A DNA stretch of 41,907 bases from Rhizophagus sp. LPA8_4_AMF (GCA_021464525.1 JADRCO010000232.1:1-41907), one strand, 5' to 3'. Positions 1-12,487 are shown, counted from the stretch's first letter. Program-made: numbers and translations. Notes: generated from the sequence alone by a model not told the origin.

Positions 1-2350
1 TAAGATAGAAAATACCTTGGGCTTTCTTAAGTTTCCTGTACACCCATCAGTAAATTTTCAATATTCCTATTTTATGTATAAAAAATAATAAATAAATTAA
101 TTGTTTAAATTAAGATAAGATAATTTAATTTAACTTCACAATATAGAATGTGTACGTGTGAAATTTGATAACTTACGTCCCCTTCATCCAAAAAGCATAT
201 TTTCTTTCTAAATTTTTATGGACATTCTTCGAATTGCGATAAAGTTCTTTCTCTTTCTCGGCTTTTTTAAGAGTTTAGTATCCATTAACATCATCACCAA
301 ATTGTTTTTATCATCATTTTCCCTTACTTGACATTTCCAAATCTTTAAAATTCTCTAGAATCGAGTAATTAATGATTTCTGCTTTATGAAGCTATCTTAA
401 TCTGGATTTATTCTAGAGCTGATTAATCTATAATCATAAATTCTAAGAGTCTCTTCAGCCGAACTATACTGTATCTTTTGACTCTACTTCCTATCAAAGC
501 GTACCATGTTTGAAGTTTTGAGTTTAAACTACTTTTCAAGCCCTTCTTCTAAAGCATTGCTAAAATTCTGTTCAATTAATTGACCAGTTGATTTGACGTT
601 AGCTGTCTTTATACCAATAAAAATGTGAGGGTAAAAGGGTCATATACATCGTGTAACATACTTTAATCCAACCGGGTACTTTTTATGTTCCAAAAAATCA
701 TTGTTCCTGATCTTTATAATTTTGTGTCCAAGTACGAATCCATATTCCAGTAATCTTGACTTCAATGGTGTATAGGAATTGGTTTTTACCATTAATCATT
801 AATATCAGGTTATTAACGATATATAGTGATTTATACTTTGGAACATATATACTTCATTCAACCTAATCGTCCGGAGCGAAGTGTAGAAAAATTTGCTGTA
901 CTGCATTAGACAAATTTGTGGTAACCCATGCAATTTCCTTCTCTTCATCCACTTACTTCCGTTTACCTAGTAAAAGTGGTTCATAATTAATCAAAATTAT
1001 CGTGAAGTCAATAAGTTGATTTTAAAATTTTTTTAGAAAATAACCGAATGAGTAGCGCTTGGACTCTTAAGAGAGTTTATATTCTGAAGTTACTTGTTTA
1101 CTAAATATACTATTTTTTTTTGAATTAAAAAAAGTGAAAAATTGCGAAACTAACCAGTTCGGAATCACCGTGATGATATGCTGACTCGCAATGACGCAAA
1201 CTTTTGATTCATTCGATTCATTCTTACATATAATGCACGTGTAGAAAATTTCCCAAGAACATTTGATGTAGATCTTTCATTATCGGCTAGACTGAACAAT
1301 ATCAACTCTTCGTTGATAAATCAGTTATTGTGATCTCTTTAATATTATGGTTCCGGATTCTTAACTTCATAACCATTTCTTATCTATCATCGGCTTTTTT
1401 TCTTGCTTAAAGCCATGTCAATCAAATCACGTTCATGATTTTCATCGAATTCTAAGCAATGACGGAAGAAATAATCTAGAAATTGATAATCAATCCTTTA
1501 TATGATTCCACCTAGATCTTGTTATTATCATGAGATGTCTTCCGTTGAAGAATATTTCTATATTATTCATAATTTGGTATGTGTTCATTTCCTCATGTTT
1601 AATAGTTTCCGCAATGCCATAATTGTCGAGAATCTTGCAACGGCAAAAGCCATCATAGGGTTACCTTCAGTAAGAATTAAAGTACAATCTTGACTTTTTA
1701 CTTTCTAACCGCCGGTATTATTTGCATCATCCAGATTAGTAATAACTATGATTTTACCGTCTTACTTCCGTCGGTTTTCTTGCTTTATTGATATTTGACT
1801 TTATCCAATATTCTTTACTTTTGAGTAATTTATTATAAAATGTTTCACTTGGATTACATTCTAAAGATGTAGATCCACATTTGACCTACTTTGTAAATAA
1901 TTAGTGATTACTATTCTCTAAAATACTTTCCCGCTTAAGACTTTGATATCTTTTATAAATTCAGCCAAATCACTCGTCAAAAGTGCTACGATATCACCAT
2001 ATAACTCATTTTTCTAACATCAGACTTGAAGTATATTCCTCGGCTGAGTAAGGTGAGATCTTGGAACATTATATTACTGTCATATTATAATATCTGACGG
2101 TATTTGTTGCTGGAAGAACCATAACCATTTTGACTATCAGTAATTTTCTTTTCGTTACCATAATAACTAGAATTAGATGTTAAAGACGACCAAATAAGTT
2201 CTGGTATTCATTTCTTCTATACGAATTTGGTATACCATTACCATTATTATATACAGATTTCACATCAATGTCAACCTTTGTGGTTCCATGGAAGGATCAC
2301 GAATTTTGTTGTCAGCAAGATTTCGTCTATTAAATATTGTGGACCATTGT
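1..2350 (-). pseudogene. Decayed DNA topoisomerase II (left-edge partial)
   Basis: Type IIA topoisomerases pass one duplex through another in the nucleus. The minus strand carries scattered pieces in the right order, N- to C-terminal. An ATPase piece at about 2195-2345 reads 'ADNKIRDPSM' then 'YNNGNGIP'. The first TOPRIM motif at about 1625-1686 reads 'CTLILTEG'. The second at about 1455-1550 reads 'HLMI.T', 'HIK' and 'PSLLRI'. 'SKKKADD' lies near 1388-1420, 'SAYHHGD' near 1164-1184, 'IRTWTQNYKDQ' near 697-757 and 'TSNMVRFDR' near 489-545. Frames change between almost every block and stops are frequent. The TOPRIM glutamate survives, but the following GDSA became NPMM and the DxDxD stretch is lost; the active tyrosine is not visible where expected. 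There is no usable start, and the C-terminus lies off the window. The gene is certainly dead here. Family identity rests on eight ordered motifs and is strong even though each is short. Confidence 0.82.
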
Positions 2351-3414
2351 TACGCGAGTCGTAAACTCAATTTCTTAGTTGACGTCATTAATAAAATAAG
2401 AAATAGCTGAAATGACTTCTCTTCGTATGAATCAGATTCTAATACCACATTTGAAGAATCGTGGCCTATTCGGGGTATAGATATCTTTATTTAATAGATG
2501 AATAGATGTTCCTATGCAGACGAAGTTACACATATAGCATTATAGTGTGTTACCACAAATTAGTTATAAATTTTAGCTTAAAATCTAAAAAATGAATTTG
2601 TTGTTGATAAATTTATGCGTTTATTCTTATATTGTGATATCACATAATGAAACTGAACCTGGACCTGAAATCTATATAGAGATGGGTTAGCGGTTATCCT
2701 TTTGATTAAACCAATAAATGGATCTTGTATTGAACCACGAATTGATCTTCGCATTTTACATCCAAATGGCACTATTGATAGTGCCAAAGTTGATTATTCA
2801 ATCCCAGAATATAATTTTTGTCGTTTAGACCGGCGGATTTTATTGGTTTGACATTACACGTTCCTTTCCAAGATCTCTATATATATAGTACTTTATGTAG
2901 ATATCGCTTCAGCAAGTTATTATGTATTATTTGCTACTCGAACAGGATATGTTATTAGGTTTGTACGCATTCATGTACTGTATATTATGTTTAAAGTGTA
3001 TACTGCATATAATATATATATTAGCTTATTAAAATTTTTATATTGGCAAGCAATACACCCGTGGCACCTATCTCTATAATAAATGGAAGCATATATCAGT
3101 GCTGACGGCTATCTCATATCGCATACAAGCGAAGAATATGGTTTTATTTTTGCAAATTATGAAACTGAAACTGTTATAATGTGGAAGTATTACAATAAAC
3201 CGTGTGTACCATCATTATTAATGTTTATTTTAATAATATTAAAGTAAATATGAAATTAATTAATTCTTTTTGATTTATTAGGGACGATAAAGGAAATTTT
3301 GGTCTAATAAATGAAGGAAAATTTTATCTGCAAAATTCTTTTGATCATCATTTCATATTTCCCGCAATTGATGGAAATTTTGGTATTATAATTGCATAAT
3401 CAACAGACACCAAT

Positions 3415-3654
3415 ATGAATCCAAAACCTAATGAATTCACCAATCCATCTAAATTTACGTCTAAGGTTTATGTGTCTTTTATTAAACCAATTATGAATGG
3501 TGTTACCAATCAACGATACCTCATTTGGGAATTGGATTTTTTTTGTGATACCGCTTTTAAAGGGATCGGTAATATGTGCATTTTGACATTTAACAGAGAA
3601 GATAAAAATACGTTAGAATGTCATTTCAAACTTCAGGGTTCGTTATATGTTTAA
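3415..3654 (+). pseudogene. Longest open block of the membrane-protein pseudogene, exon 2
   Basis: This 79-codon open stretch looks like a small gene. However, its frame continues unbroken upstream through a single TAA at 3397-3399 into 'GNFGLINEGKFYLQNSF' and 'FPAIDGNFGIIIA'. That upstream part starts just after an AG acceptor at 3280-3281. The apparent ATG at 3415 is therefore an internal methionine after a nonsense mutation, not a start. The block carries 'VYVSFIKPIMNGV', 'WELDFFCDTAF' and 'CHFKLQGSLY', and is part of the extracellular region of the pseudogene described above. Confidence 0.7.
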
Positions 3655-4081
3655 ATATTTTTTATAACCTTAATTATATGTCTAATGATTGTTTTTTTAT
3701 TCTTAGTTCTGTATTTGATATGGAGAAATTTGGTGATAAATATGTTGATGTAGAAATATTAGCCTTTTTAATGGATTATTTCAAGGAGGATTTTTAGTGA
3801 TTTTACGTGATAATCAAGTAAAACTATTGAAGGAATAATATTTGATGATGATAGAAAACAAAATGGCACATGAGGGTTTCCATCAGATAAAAGTATCTGA
3901 TTATATTGGAGTGCCAGCCTTTCGAAATGGACACAGCTCTTAGTTACTTTCGAGAATGAAATGACGGAAAATTTTATCTACAACTTTACCTAAATTCTTC
4001 TCGGATGGTAAGCATAATGTAAGTTGTGGCGTGTATATAATTATTTTTTTTATTTAAAATTAATCTTCTTTATTTCTTTAG

Positions 4082-4417
4082 ATTATAGATATGAGAATCC
4101 GAATATTAAATCAACTTATCCATCAATTGATTCAAGTATACCCTTATCAATCACAAATATAAACATTACGTATCATTTGTCTGTAACGAAATCAACCAAC
4201 AACGTTTCAATTTATCAATATAATAATAATGCCAATATTCCTATACTGCGTCAATCCGTCCCAGGAAATTCACCATATTTCTCGTATAGTTCTGATAAAA
4301 AGACAATAAACATGAAAGGTTTGGAAAATACATTTATTAATTATAATGTGGTCAGGGATTGGAAGTCAAATCATCCACTATTAGGCGTTGAAAAAAATCG
4401 TTTGAAATTTAATACAT
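4082..4417 (+). pseudogene. Best-preserved exon of the membrane-protein pseudogene
   Basis: This block is 112 codons without a stop, bounded by a clean acceptor (TTTCTTTAG at 4073-4081) and a GTAAG donor at 4418. It holds the family hallmark: a beta-rich segment 'SIPLSITNINITYHL', 'IYQYNNNANIPILRQ' and 'SSDKKTINMK'. It ends with 'PLLGVEKNRLKFNT'. The open frame seen from 4024 to 4443 overruns both splice sites, so its ends are intronic and not real protein termini. The intact splice signals suggest that decay is recent relative to the topoisomerase relic next door. Confidence 0.7.
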
Positions 4418-5980
4418 GTAAGCATATTTTAATATCTGGATAAATTACACTAGTTCTTTATTAATATCAATTGGTTCAATTGCAATCCTTTTAGTAAATA
4501 TCCAAGATAATTTTGCAGGTAAAAATTTTTTTAAATTAATTAAATTGATTTTATTCAATTTTAATGTTTCATCATATTTAGAAAATCAATTGGAAGATCA
4601 TCTTTAACAGAAGAAGGAACAAAATCTTTTGAGAACCTTTCATTGGATGGACAGAAAATATTTTTATCACAATTAAGAATTGACTTAGCAGAATCAATAC
4701 CTGTCGACATTAATAGATTATATAAAATGTTGTGAATATGATAATAGCCAACAACCTCCAAGAATTCTTATATCATTACCTATTAAATCGACGAAAATCC
4801 ACACAAATATTCGTTTTGATGATAATGATTGTGAAAGAAATGTTGATCATATTATAAAAGATTTAGATATTTTGGTTAAAAACAAAGAAGTAACTCCAAT
4901 TTCATGGTTTGGTACAACAAATCATTAGAAGCGAGCTTTGGATTTCAGAGATATAGTAAGTATAATTATAATTATAAAAAATTTTTTATTATTTAATTTT
5001 AGTGATTTCTTTTATTATTTAGAAAATTTATTGACGATTTTTAATCTCCATTTATTGGTATTGTCATTGAAATAGCAATTTTAGGTTTCCTTTATATTTA
5101 TGCTAAGAAGAAATATCCTATGATAAAGTACATCATATAACTTTTTTTATTGTTATTCGTAACTAATAATATATTACTTATAAGGGTAAAAATATCGTAA
5201 TATTTAAATTTCCTTTAATTATGAATAATGGAAAAAATGTTCCACAATTGTTTATTCCAAGGTATGATCCAACTTTACTTTATAAATATTTTTTATCTTA
5301 ATTAAATTTTTAATTTTTTACAAAATATTTTACTTATTTATCTTAATTAAATTTTTATTTTTTACAAATAGTATAATTTTCTTCGTGATACCAATAATAA
5401 TTTTGTTATGGGTATATTATAATGCTCCAAGAAATCAAAAAAAACAGATATTTTTGTATAAACAACGCTAATGTGGCGTAATTATTTACTGTATTATTTG
5501 GTACTAACCTTGAAATGCCAAATACTTTCTTCTCAAGTTGCTGGTATAATGATATTCAATGCTCCTTTATCAAAAGAAACTCGATTTATATTTTTTGGGG
5601 GAAATTTTATTGGATTTTTTTTTGATGGTATCCCTCGATTTATTATTCAGGTTTGTAAAATTTTTAACATTATTATACACACTATTATATTAAGACTAAA
5701 ATCATTTAATTTTAAATACATTTTAGATTTTTTACAGAAAGTTAGTTTAATTATGATATGATTCCTTTTCTCACTCTTTTAACAAGTTCGATTATTTTAG
5801 CAAATAATATAATTTCAAAAATATATCATGCAATAGTACATTTATAATTTATATTCAAAATAAAGGAAACTTGTTATGATATTACAAACTGAAAAAATAT
5901 CATATAATTCAGTAAATGAAAATTCCAGTATTAAAGTTCCACAAAAGATAGAAAAAATATTAGGCATTCAATGTAAATAA

Positions 5981-7187
5981 TATTTCAATAAATAATTACT
6001 ATATAGTAAATAATTTATAATTTATTTAAATAAATTTTCAAAAATTAATAAATTTTTTTGCCGCTTTTTATTCATACTGTGTGTTTATTTTAAAGCTATA
6101 ATTAACAAACTAAAAAAAATTTCAAGCCCAAAAATCAACTAAAGCGTCCAAATTGCGCTATAAAATTAATGTTGAAAAAATTTTTGTAACGCCCAACATA
6201 ATACTAAGACCTTCAAAGTATATTTCGACCTTAATTTTTCACCAAACACTGATCTTACGTCACATGATTAAGAAATAGAACATACTCTACCCTCTCGGGA
6301 TTTCATATATTAGAAAGTATTATTATATGTTAAATAATATGAATGTTATTGATTCAATTAAGTGTAAAACACACCACCATATTTGAAGAATAACGAAAAT
6401 ATGTTATCCTTTAATTATTTTTTATTAAATGAAAATTTGTGATTAATACAAAAAACACATTTCAATAAAAAAGATAAAAATAGATTGTATTTAAAAATGA
6501 TAAAAAATGTTCCCAACATTAAATACATGATCCAGTCAAAACTGAATTTGAAGCAAATTACGACACTGTTGTAGGAACGATTTTCTATATTTTGTTTTCC
6601 AGTCTTTCAAATTGAAAAAAAATGTTGATTTATTTTATTAGCGAATTTCAACTGCAGCTACGAAAAAGAAACTATTTAACCCTACCAATAATCATAAAAA
6701 GGTTCAACAAGCATGAAAAGAGGGTAACAATCGGCTTTACGGGTTCCTAAATGATAATATTGAAGTAATTGATTCAAAATTCGTTATTAGTTTGATAGTC
6801 AACGATCAAGTTCCGAGATACTAGTGTATATCTTTCCAGTTGGCTGTTGATACAGGAAATAATGAGTTTCATATCATAGGATACTACGTCTAACAAGCAG
6901 TCGAAATCTCATGCTTAAGTTGAAGTAGTAGATAAATTAAGAGAATCATGAAATAGAATTACACATTGTGTTATTCTCTTAATTGATCTATTGTTTCTTC
7001 GCCTGAAGCAGGCGATGGTGTGGCAATAGAGTTCAGTCGCCGGGCAATAGTAATTCCTAAAATATAGATCAGTTGGTTAAGGGCTGTATAAGAATAACAT
7101 TTCATACATCGCTTCTTTTGGAACAATTTATTATTTATATACAAAAAAAAAAAAATCTTCCATCCTCCACTATTATTGAATAGACAC
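5981..7187. other. Non-coding AT-rich stretch with hairpins
   Basis: No gene is supported. Two hairpins stand out: arms 6929-6946 and 6973-6990 (17 of 18 paired, 26-nt loop), and the GC-rich CGCCTG-AAG-CAGGCG at 7000-7014. A phrase near 7070-7095 (GATCAGTTGGTTAAGG) looks like a tRNA D-arm/A-box, but no T-arm follows. Confidence 0.5.
6929..6990. repeat. Inverted repeat, 18-bp arms
   Basis: Arms TAGATAAATTAAGAGAAT (6929-6946) and its complement (6973-6990) pair with one mismatch around a 26-nt loop. It could be a short foldback relic or a transcribed hairpin; nothing coding surrounds it. Confidence 0.6.
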
Positions 7188-7391
7188 TAGGGATGGAATA
7201 AGTTCGGGTTGAGCGACTTGTGTTGTTCCATATGGTTTTGTACATCGGGGTTGTTTGATAATTTTGATTCGGTTCTGGACCGAAGTGATAAAAACCGATT
7301 ATGGAACCGAACCTGATTTTCGGTCTGACTCTGCTCAACTCGTTTTTTCAATAATATCGGTTCGGAACCGAGCGGGTCGTCCCCATCCCTA
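7188..7391. mobile_element. Foldback/MITE-like element, TAGGGATGG termini (copy 1)
   Basis: The element is a 204-bp GC-richer island. It begins TAGGGATGG (7188-7196) and ends with the exact complement CCATCCCTA (7383-7391). Its interior repeats palindromic GGTTCCGAACCGA-type motifs (near 7270, 7310 and 7358). It has no coding capacity of its own: the short minus-strand frame over it is a by-product of the repeats. Similar termini occur near 22461 and at 24894-25123, making this a family within the window. Such small elements depend on a transposase elsewhere. No clear target-site duplication is visible. Confidence 0.72.
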
Positions 7392-9630
7392 ATCTACACT
7401 TACCCTATTAGCAACATAAATAAAAGAAGAAAAAGGCGCAATGCATGAAAAAACTAATAAGTAGAAAATCTACTTCTTCCTACTCTTCTATCTTCACTTC
7501 TTTAAGAAAAATTTTATCCGTTATTTCTGTAAAAACACCGTAAAAATGAGCCATTCACGGATCCATTCACGGAAAACGATAAATTCCGGGATATTAAGGT
7601 TATTAACTCCGGAAATATGAGCCTTTTACGGAATAAATGGACGAATTGACTTTTTTTACAACTTTGCTAGTCTCGTTAATAGGTGTTGCTTTTCCTTTGT
7701 CACGCTTCATAGCTTCTCAGAAGTCAAAACCGGTCGCTTCTTCATTGGCTTGCTTCCCTCCTTCCTTAGTGATTTTCTTTCGATGTCTTTGACTGTATGA
7801 TAGTATAGAGGATTTGAACCACGTACCTATATATTGGATTCAGAACTCAATTCTTTTATAAATACTGTACATTTTTCCGTACAACCGATGTAAACAAAGA
7901 ATACATAATAATTATGTGGATCTACTTCTGCTTCAGCGTCGCGCTTGAAACATGTAATGAAGATTATGCGAAACAAGATGGATAATAATCACTTATTGTT
8001 CGATTTCATGAGTTATGCAAAACAAATTCTTGGTACTGATTGTGTTTTTAAATTTTTAATTCCTGTTATATTAAATCAATGTGTGTGAGTACGATTCATA
8101 GTAATTTACTAATTAAACCTATAATGGAAAATTTAAGAATATTTTATGTTTTAATTTAATACACTTCGTTTAAGATATGAATTCGCTCCAACTACATACA
8201 TCAAACTACATACAAGAACATGTAAAAAAAAATACTTTACCTCAAATTTCAGACGGGTTCACCTGCAATAATTCATATCCGACATATTTATTATAAAAAA
8301 TAAAAATTTTGAGGGGATTTTTTCTTTCTTTGGTCTTTTATCGTCTTTTTATTAATATATTAATTACGAAGTAATTATACTCTCGTTAAATAACATTTAT
8401 ATATGGTATCGCTTCCTATGATTTTAATATTAATCTTCACAAAAGAACCTTTTTTTATGACTAATTTAAGGTTCATTCAACCTAGAAATTCATTCATATT
8501 CCTCATATTCATTCTGATTGAAAAATTAGAATTCTGATAGTTTGGAAATGGGAGAATACGTGAAAAAAGTTTACTGTTTAATCAACAACTAATGCAGTGC
8601 ATAACTATTAATACGCGTCCTGTATTACATCAACATGATTCTATTTTTGGTAAAATATAAACTACTTAAGTGAAAGTTTTAATAAAGATCAAATTATGCA
8701 CGTTATATGTAAATTTTCTTTTCCAACAAAATAAAGTGCCATCTGAAAAGATACTTCAATTTGTTCGAAATTATACAGTAACGCGTAAATTAAAAATTTT
8801 GTAAATCCCTCCAAATATCAAATTTTGTGAGAATGACCGGTTCTCTTGCGTTTTTGTTTATTTAAAATCTGATGATGTTCTGATATAGGATCAATTATCG
8901 AATCACCGACTTTGATGGTTCTTTAAACAAAAAAAAAAATAAAGATGACTATGAAATTATTCTATGCAAATTTTTATTCTATTCTTTAAAAATAAAATCT
9001 TTAAAAAGAATCATTTTTCGTAAAGTCAGTATATGTATAATATTGAAAATTTCTTTATTCGTTGATTTATTAGATAACGCATTTGTTTTTGACAGTTGAC
9101 TGATATACTCTATAATTCATATTATTGAAAATAACAATAATAATCGAGAGGGGTAAACTTGTAATTACCGTTATCTGTAAAAATTATTTTATAAAATCTA
9201 TCCAATCGAATTTTAGACTTTGTCTTCCAATCTATTAAATTTACAAGTAAAAGATTTTAAGTGCTTTTGCAGCGACTATTTTATTTTGGTGCCGTATTTT
9301 ATATGTAATTTAGAATGTAATTTAGAACGCAATTATTTAGGGTGTTCACTGCTAGATAGAATTTTAAAAGACCGAAAATATTGAAGTATCATATAATAAA
9401 CAAATATATCTGAACTATTTAATTCTTTGGATCAGTAGTATTAATCTCCTTTACATTTAAGCTGGAAATTTTATTACAAAACGTTAAAATGTTTATCATA
9501 TCACCGTAATAAGATAGTACAGCTTAAAAGAACAGATTCCGATGTTATAAAATAAATGTACTAAACGAATTATTAAAGGAGCCTGATGAAGTAAAAGATT
9601 TATATTACTTTAGCAACGCAGATTCATAGC
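7392..9630. other. Intergenic, no gene recognised
   Basis: The stretch is AT-rich with frequent stops in all frames. A weak foldback spans about 7515-7640, with CCGTTATTTCTGTAAAA near its start and a diverged complement TTTTACGGAATAAATGG near its end; inside, two phrases beginning ATGAGCC and ending ACGGA are repeated. A tRNA-like minus-strand stretch at 7800-7870 is discussed under findings. From 8060 to 9630 I see only low-complexity sequence. Confidence 0.4.
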
Positions 9631-9631
9631 C

Positions 9632-9692
9632 GCGCCACTACAAATACCACCAACACACACCACTATCACCATCACTACTACCACCAATACCA
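9632..9692. repeat. Imperfect (CCA/CAC/ACT)n trinucleotide tract
   Basis: About 60 bp of C- and A-rich triplets (CCACTACAAATACCACCAAC...) in a purine/pyrimidine-skewed run. This is a degenerate microsatellite. Confidence 0.75.
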
Positions 9693-9816
9693 CTGCAAAT
9701 TACATACAATGAACAATGAACAAACAAATAGCCACATACAACATGATTTTTTTTTATTAAATATCCTATCTTCTGAGATTTTATATCATAAATATCCTGA
9801 AAGATCCCTTATCCAT

Positions 9817-9945
9817 CTTATGACCAGACTTGGTTGCATTCTTTGAGAAGACTTTTTGTCTTATGACCAGGCTTAGTTGCATTTTTCGAAAAGTCTTCTT
9901 GTCGGACCAGGCTTGGTTGTATTCTTTTGAGAAGTCTTTTGTCTT
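9817..9945. repeat. 43-bp minisatellite, three copies
   Basis: Units begin CTTATGACCAG at 9817 and 9860 and (diverged) CGGACCAG at 9903, so the period is 43 bp. Each unit contains a (G/A)CTTGGTTGCATT-like core and a GAGAAGTCTTTT-like end. The period is not a multiple of three, so the minus-strand open frame across it is unlikely to be a protein. Confidence 0.8.
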
Positions 9946-10429
9946 CCTTGATTTGTTTGGATCACCCTTCAAGTTTCATATTTTTTAAAATACTCAATAA
10001 GCAAATTTGTTCCTTTTGCATCTTTAACTATTTTTATAGCTTTTAACAGTAAAATTGTCTAAAAATTTTGTGAAACTTATCCCTGTTCTATAGTTGAAAT
10101 GTGCATATACTATTTGGAATATTTTCAACTATGGCCAATAATAACTTATGTCTTTTGCATTCAGAGAGCATCCACTTGCCCAGAAACTAACTGACTGAAA
10201 TCTCTTCTAATATATAGATCCAGTTATTACTTTAATTGAATGTCAAGAGTATTGAAAGAATTCGGAATAATATGTATGTAAATCAACTGGTTTCTTATAG
10301 CAGCTATCAAATTATTTTAAACACTTCACATTCTTCTATTTCAAAATCCATATCTCTTCTAATTGGCTTTTCATAGGTTTTTTGTATACTATAATTACCG
10401 GAAAAACCAAAAATAATAAGGTCAGCTGC

Positions 10430-10800
10430 TGTTATACATCCTCTTCTTTATAAACATTTTGCCTGCATATTAAGAATGAATTTAGAGGCTTTTTTAATTA
10501 TAAATAAAGCTTCGTGGTGCACATTCCTCCTGCAAATTAGAAAAGGATTGGGAGGCTTTTTTGAACCAAATTGGTTTTAATTACAAATAATCAACAATAA
10601 ATCCCTTTTCAATTTACTTCTTTATTTACATTATGTCTGCATATTAGGAATGAATTCAGTTGAAAGGCTTTTTAATTTATAATAAAACCAAAATTGTTAC
10701 ATAAGTAATTCCTCTTTAATCTGCCTCTTCATGTACATTCTTTTTGCAGATTAAAAGAGGCTTTTTTAGTCATAAATAATAAAGCCTAAATTGTTGTTGA
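10430..10800. repeat. Irregular tandem repeat, about four copies
   Basis: Units of about 70-110 bp share 'CTTCTTTATA..ACATT', 'TGC(A/C)..ATTA.GAATGAATT' and 'GAGGCTTTTTTAATTATAAATAA'. Copies start near 10440, 10510, 10617 and 10728. They are strongly diverged. The phrase GAGGCTTTTTT recurs in three of four copies. Confidence 0.6.
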
Positions 10801-12095
10801 TTACGATCACATAATTTCACAATTTCAATTTTGAAAGCTTTGCCTTTGATAAAAACTAGATTGCTTGCTATATGAATATTTAATTATAATAATATATTAT
10901 TATAATTTTACTCTATAAAAAGATTTTGGTTCAATATTAAATTCCATCAAATCTATAAGAACTTTGATTAATCATCTAACTAGTTGCCAGTTAAGATTTT
11001 CTCATTATCCTTGCTGTTTTTAAGAAATTAAATCTAAAATTTTGTTTCTTATTAGCATTTTTTTTCATTTTTGCAGATGGACTTTAACAATCATTTGCAC
11101 ATTTCTTCTATTTTTGCAATGAACTTTAACAATTATTCACAGTTTCAAATATAGAAATCGCAAACTATGATTCCAAGTGTAATATCTTGATTTCATATAT
11201 GCTTGGTTGTTTATGGTGAATTTCCAAGATATGACCATAATCTTTCTAATAATTTAGTTAGAATATATACATGAGAAAACCACATTTTTGAAATTCTATT
11301 ACATAAACATATAATTATGCCAAATCAATGATTTATGTATCCTTTTCTAGCTGTTAAATCTGGTCTTGTTAGTAGAAATGTATGTATAAATGAAAAATCA
11401 TTTCTATAAAGATTCAAGTATTATCTAATATAAAAATCAAAGCCTTATATCCTCATAAAGTTTTTTTGTATATGTATTTGGCTGTATATATTTAAGATCA
11501 TAATGAATTAAAGATTTCTTTCCATCATATTTCTATATTGATTATTTTACTTGTTTCTTTTTATATTTATAGTATTTACAGTTATTGTTATTTCCCTCAT
11601 TTTTATTGATCCAACTTGAAAATATTTGAAAGATGGCCTTGAATTTGATTAATTATAATGCCATTTTAAGAGGAATAAGTCTTTTAATGAGTATATGTAT
11701 TCTTTTCTAGAATATTAAATTAATATGTTGGATATTCAATGATTTCTTTTTTCTACTATGTGAAACTCAATGACTAACATATTAATGAATCAATACACAC
11801 TTCTTTCATCTTGAATCATATTATATAAATGAGCTGATAAGTGGGAAATGTTCTTCATATTACTGGCATTTAATTCTCCCATTTCTCTGCAATGAATTTT
11901 AAATGATTATAGGTGTAAATGAATAAACTTGATCAGATCATATACTATATAATAAGTTGATGACTAGTGTCACATGTTATAAGATTTTTATTGTATATTG
12001 TAATTTATCTCAATTTATAAAGTAAAAGAAAAAAAGTGGAAAGGAATAGCAAAATTTAAGGCTATTTATATTTAAAAATTTTTTAACAAAATAAA
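10801..12095. other. AT-rich non-coding stretch
   Basis: No coding signal, splice pattern or structured repeat is evident beyond short direct repeats such as 'TTTTTGCA.ATG.ACTTTAACAAT' near 11070 and 11115. Confidence 0.4.
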
Positions 12096-12100
12096 ATATA

Positions 12101-12418
12101 TCAACTTATAAATCAGGTTTAGGTGGATTCAAAATAATAATTGTGGCTATGATAAAAAAAAAGCCACAAATCATATTTTGAGCTAATGTTAATAAAATAA
12201 TAAAATCTTTCTTTTATCAGAGATATCATGATTAGTTTTTTGAGAATATGCATCAAAAACTTATAAATCAAGTTTACGTGGATTCAAAATAATAATTGTG
12301 GGCTATGATAAAAAAAAGCCATAATAACAGAACTTTGCCACAAATAACAGCCACAAATCACATTCTGAGCTAATGTTAAAAAAATAAAAAATCTTTCATT
12401 TATCAGAGACAAACTATT
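12101..12418. repeat. Direct repeat, two copies of about 155 bp
   Basis: 'ACTTATAAATCA.GTTTA.GTGGATTC' occurs at 12104 and 12259. The following 'AAAATAATAATTGTGG', 'CTATGATAAAAAAAA', 'GAGCTAATGTTAA' and 'TTTATCAGAGA' recur in the same order. The second copy has an extra insertion around 12325-12350. Confidence 0.8.
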
Positions 12419-12487
12419 ACATCATTTGTTGATCATTTTATTATATGCATATAGATCTGTTTCACCAAATTATGGGATTTCATATGA

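Larger units (their letters stand above)
2592..5980 (+). pseudogene. Pseudogene of a secreted/membrane protein of a Glomeromycotina-expanded family
   Basis: The function is unknown. It resembles a family I associate with Rhizophagus: signal peptide, large extracellular region, then several C-terminal membrane helices. The ATG at 2592 opens a hydrophobic leader (MNLLLINLCVYSYIVIS). Exon-like blocks follow: to about 2850 ('IEPRIDLRILHPNGTID'), 3060-3200, 3282-3650, 3707-4007, 4082-4417 ('ITNINITYHLSVTKSTNN', 'ILRQSVPGNS'), 4582-4955 ('ERNVDHIIKDLDILVKNKE'), and from 5023 a helix 'IGIVIEIAILGFLYIY'. More membrane blocks follow at 5370-5650 and 5739-5850, then a tail ending at TAA 5978-5980. Many splice sites persist (AG 3280-3281, AG 3705-3706, GT 4008, AG 4080-4081, GT 4418, AG 4580-4581, GT 4956, AG 5021-5022). 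In-frame stops at 3397 and 4926 and frameshifts near 2680, 3780, 3830, 4725 and 5515 kill it. It starts head-to-head with the topoisomerase relic. Confidence 0.8.

Noticed and set aside
7060..7110. tRNA-like phrase GATCAGTTGGTTAAGG
   Set aside because: It resembles an A-box, but no anticodon arm or B-box follows at the right distance.
7135..7338. 67-codon minus-strand frame
   Set aside because: It overlaps the TAGGGATGG element and an A-run; no family resemblance.
9781..9972. 63-codon minus-strand frame
   Set aside because: It covers the 43-bp minisatellite, whose period would shift frame between units.
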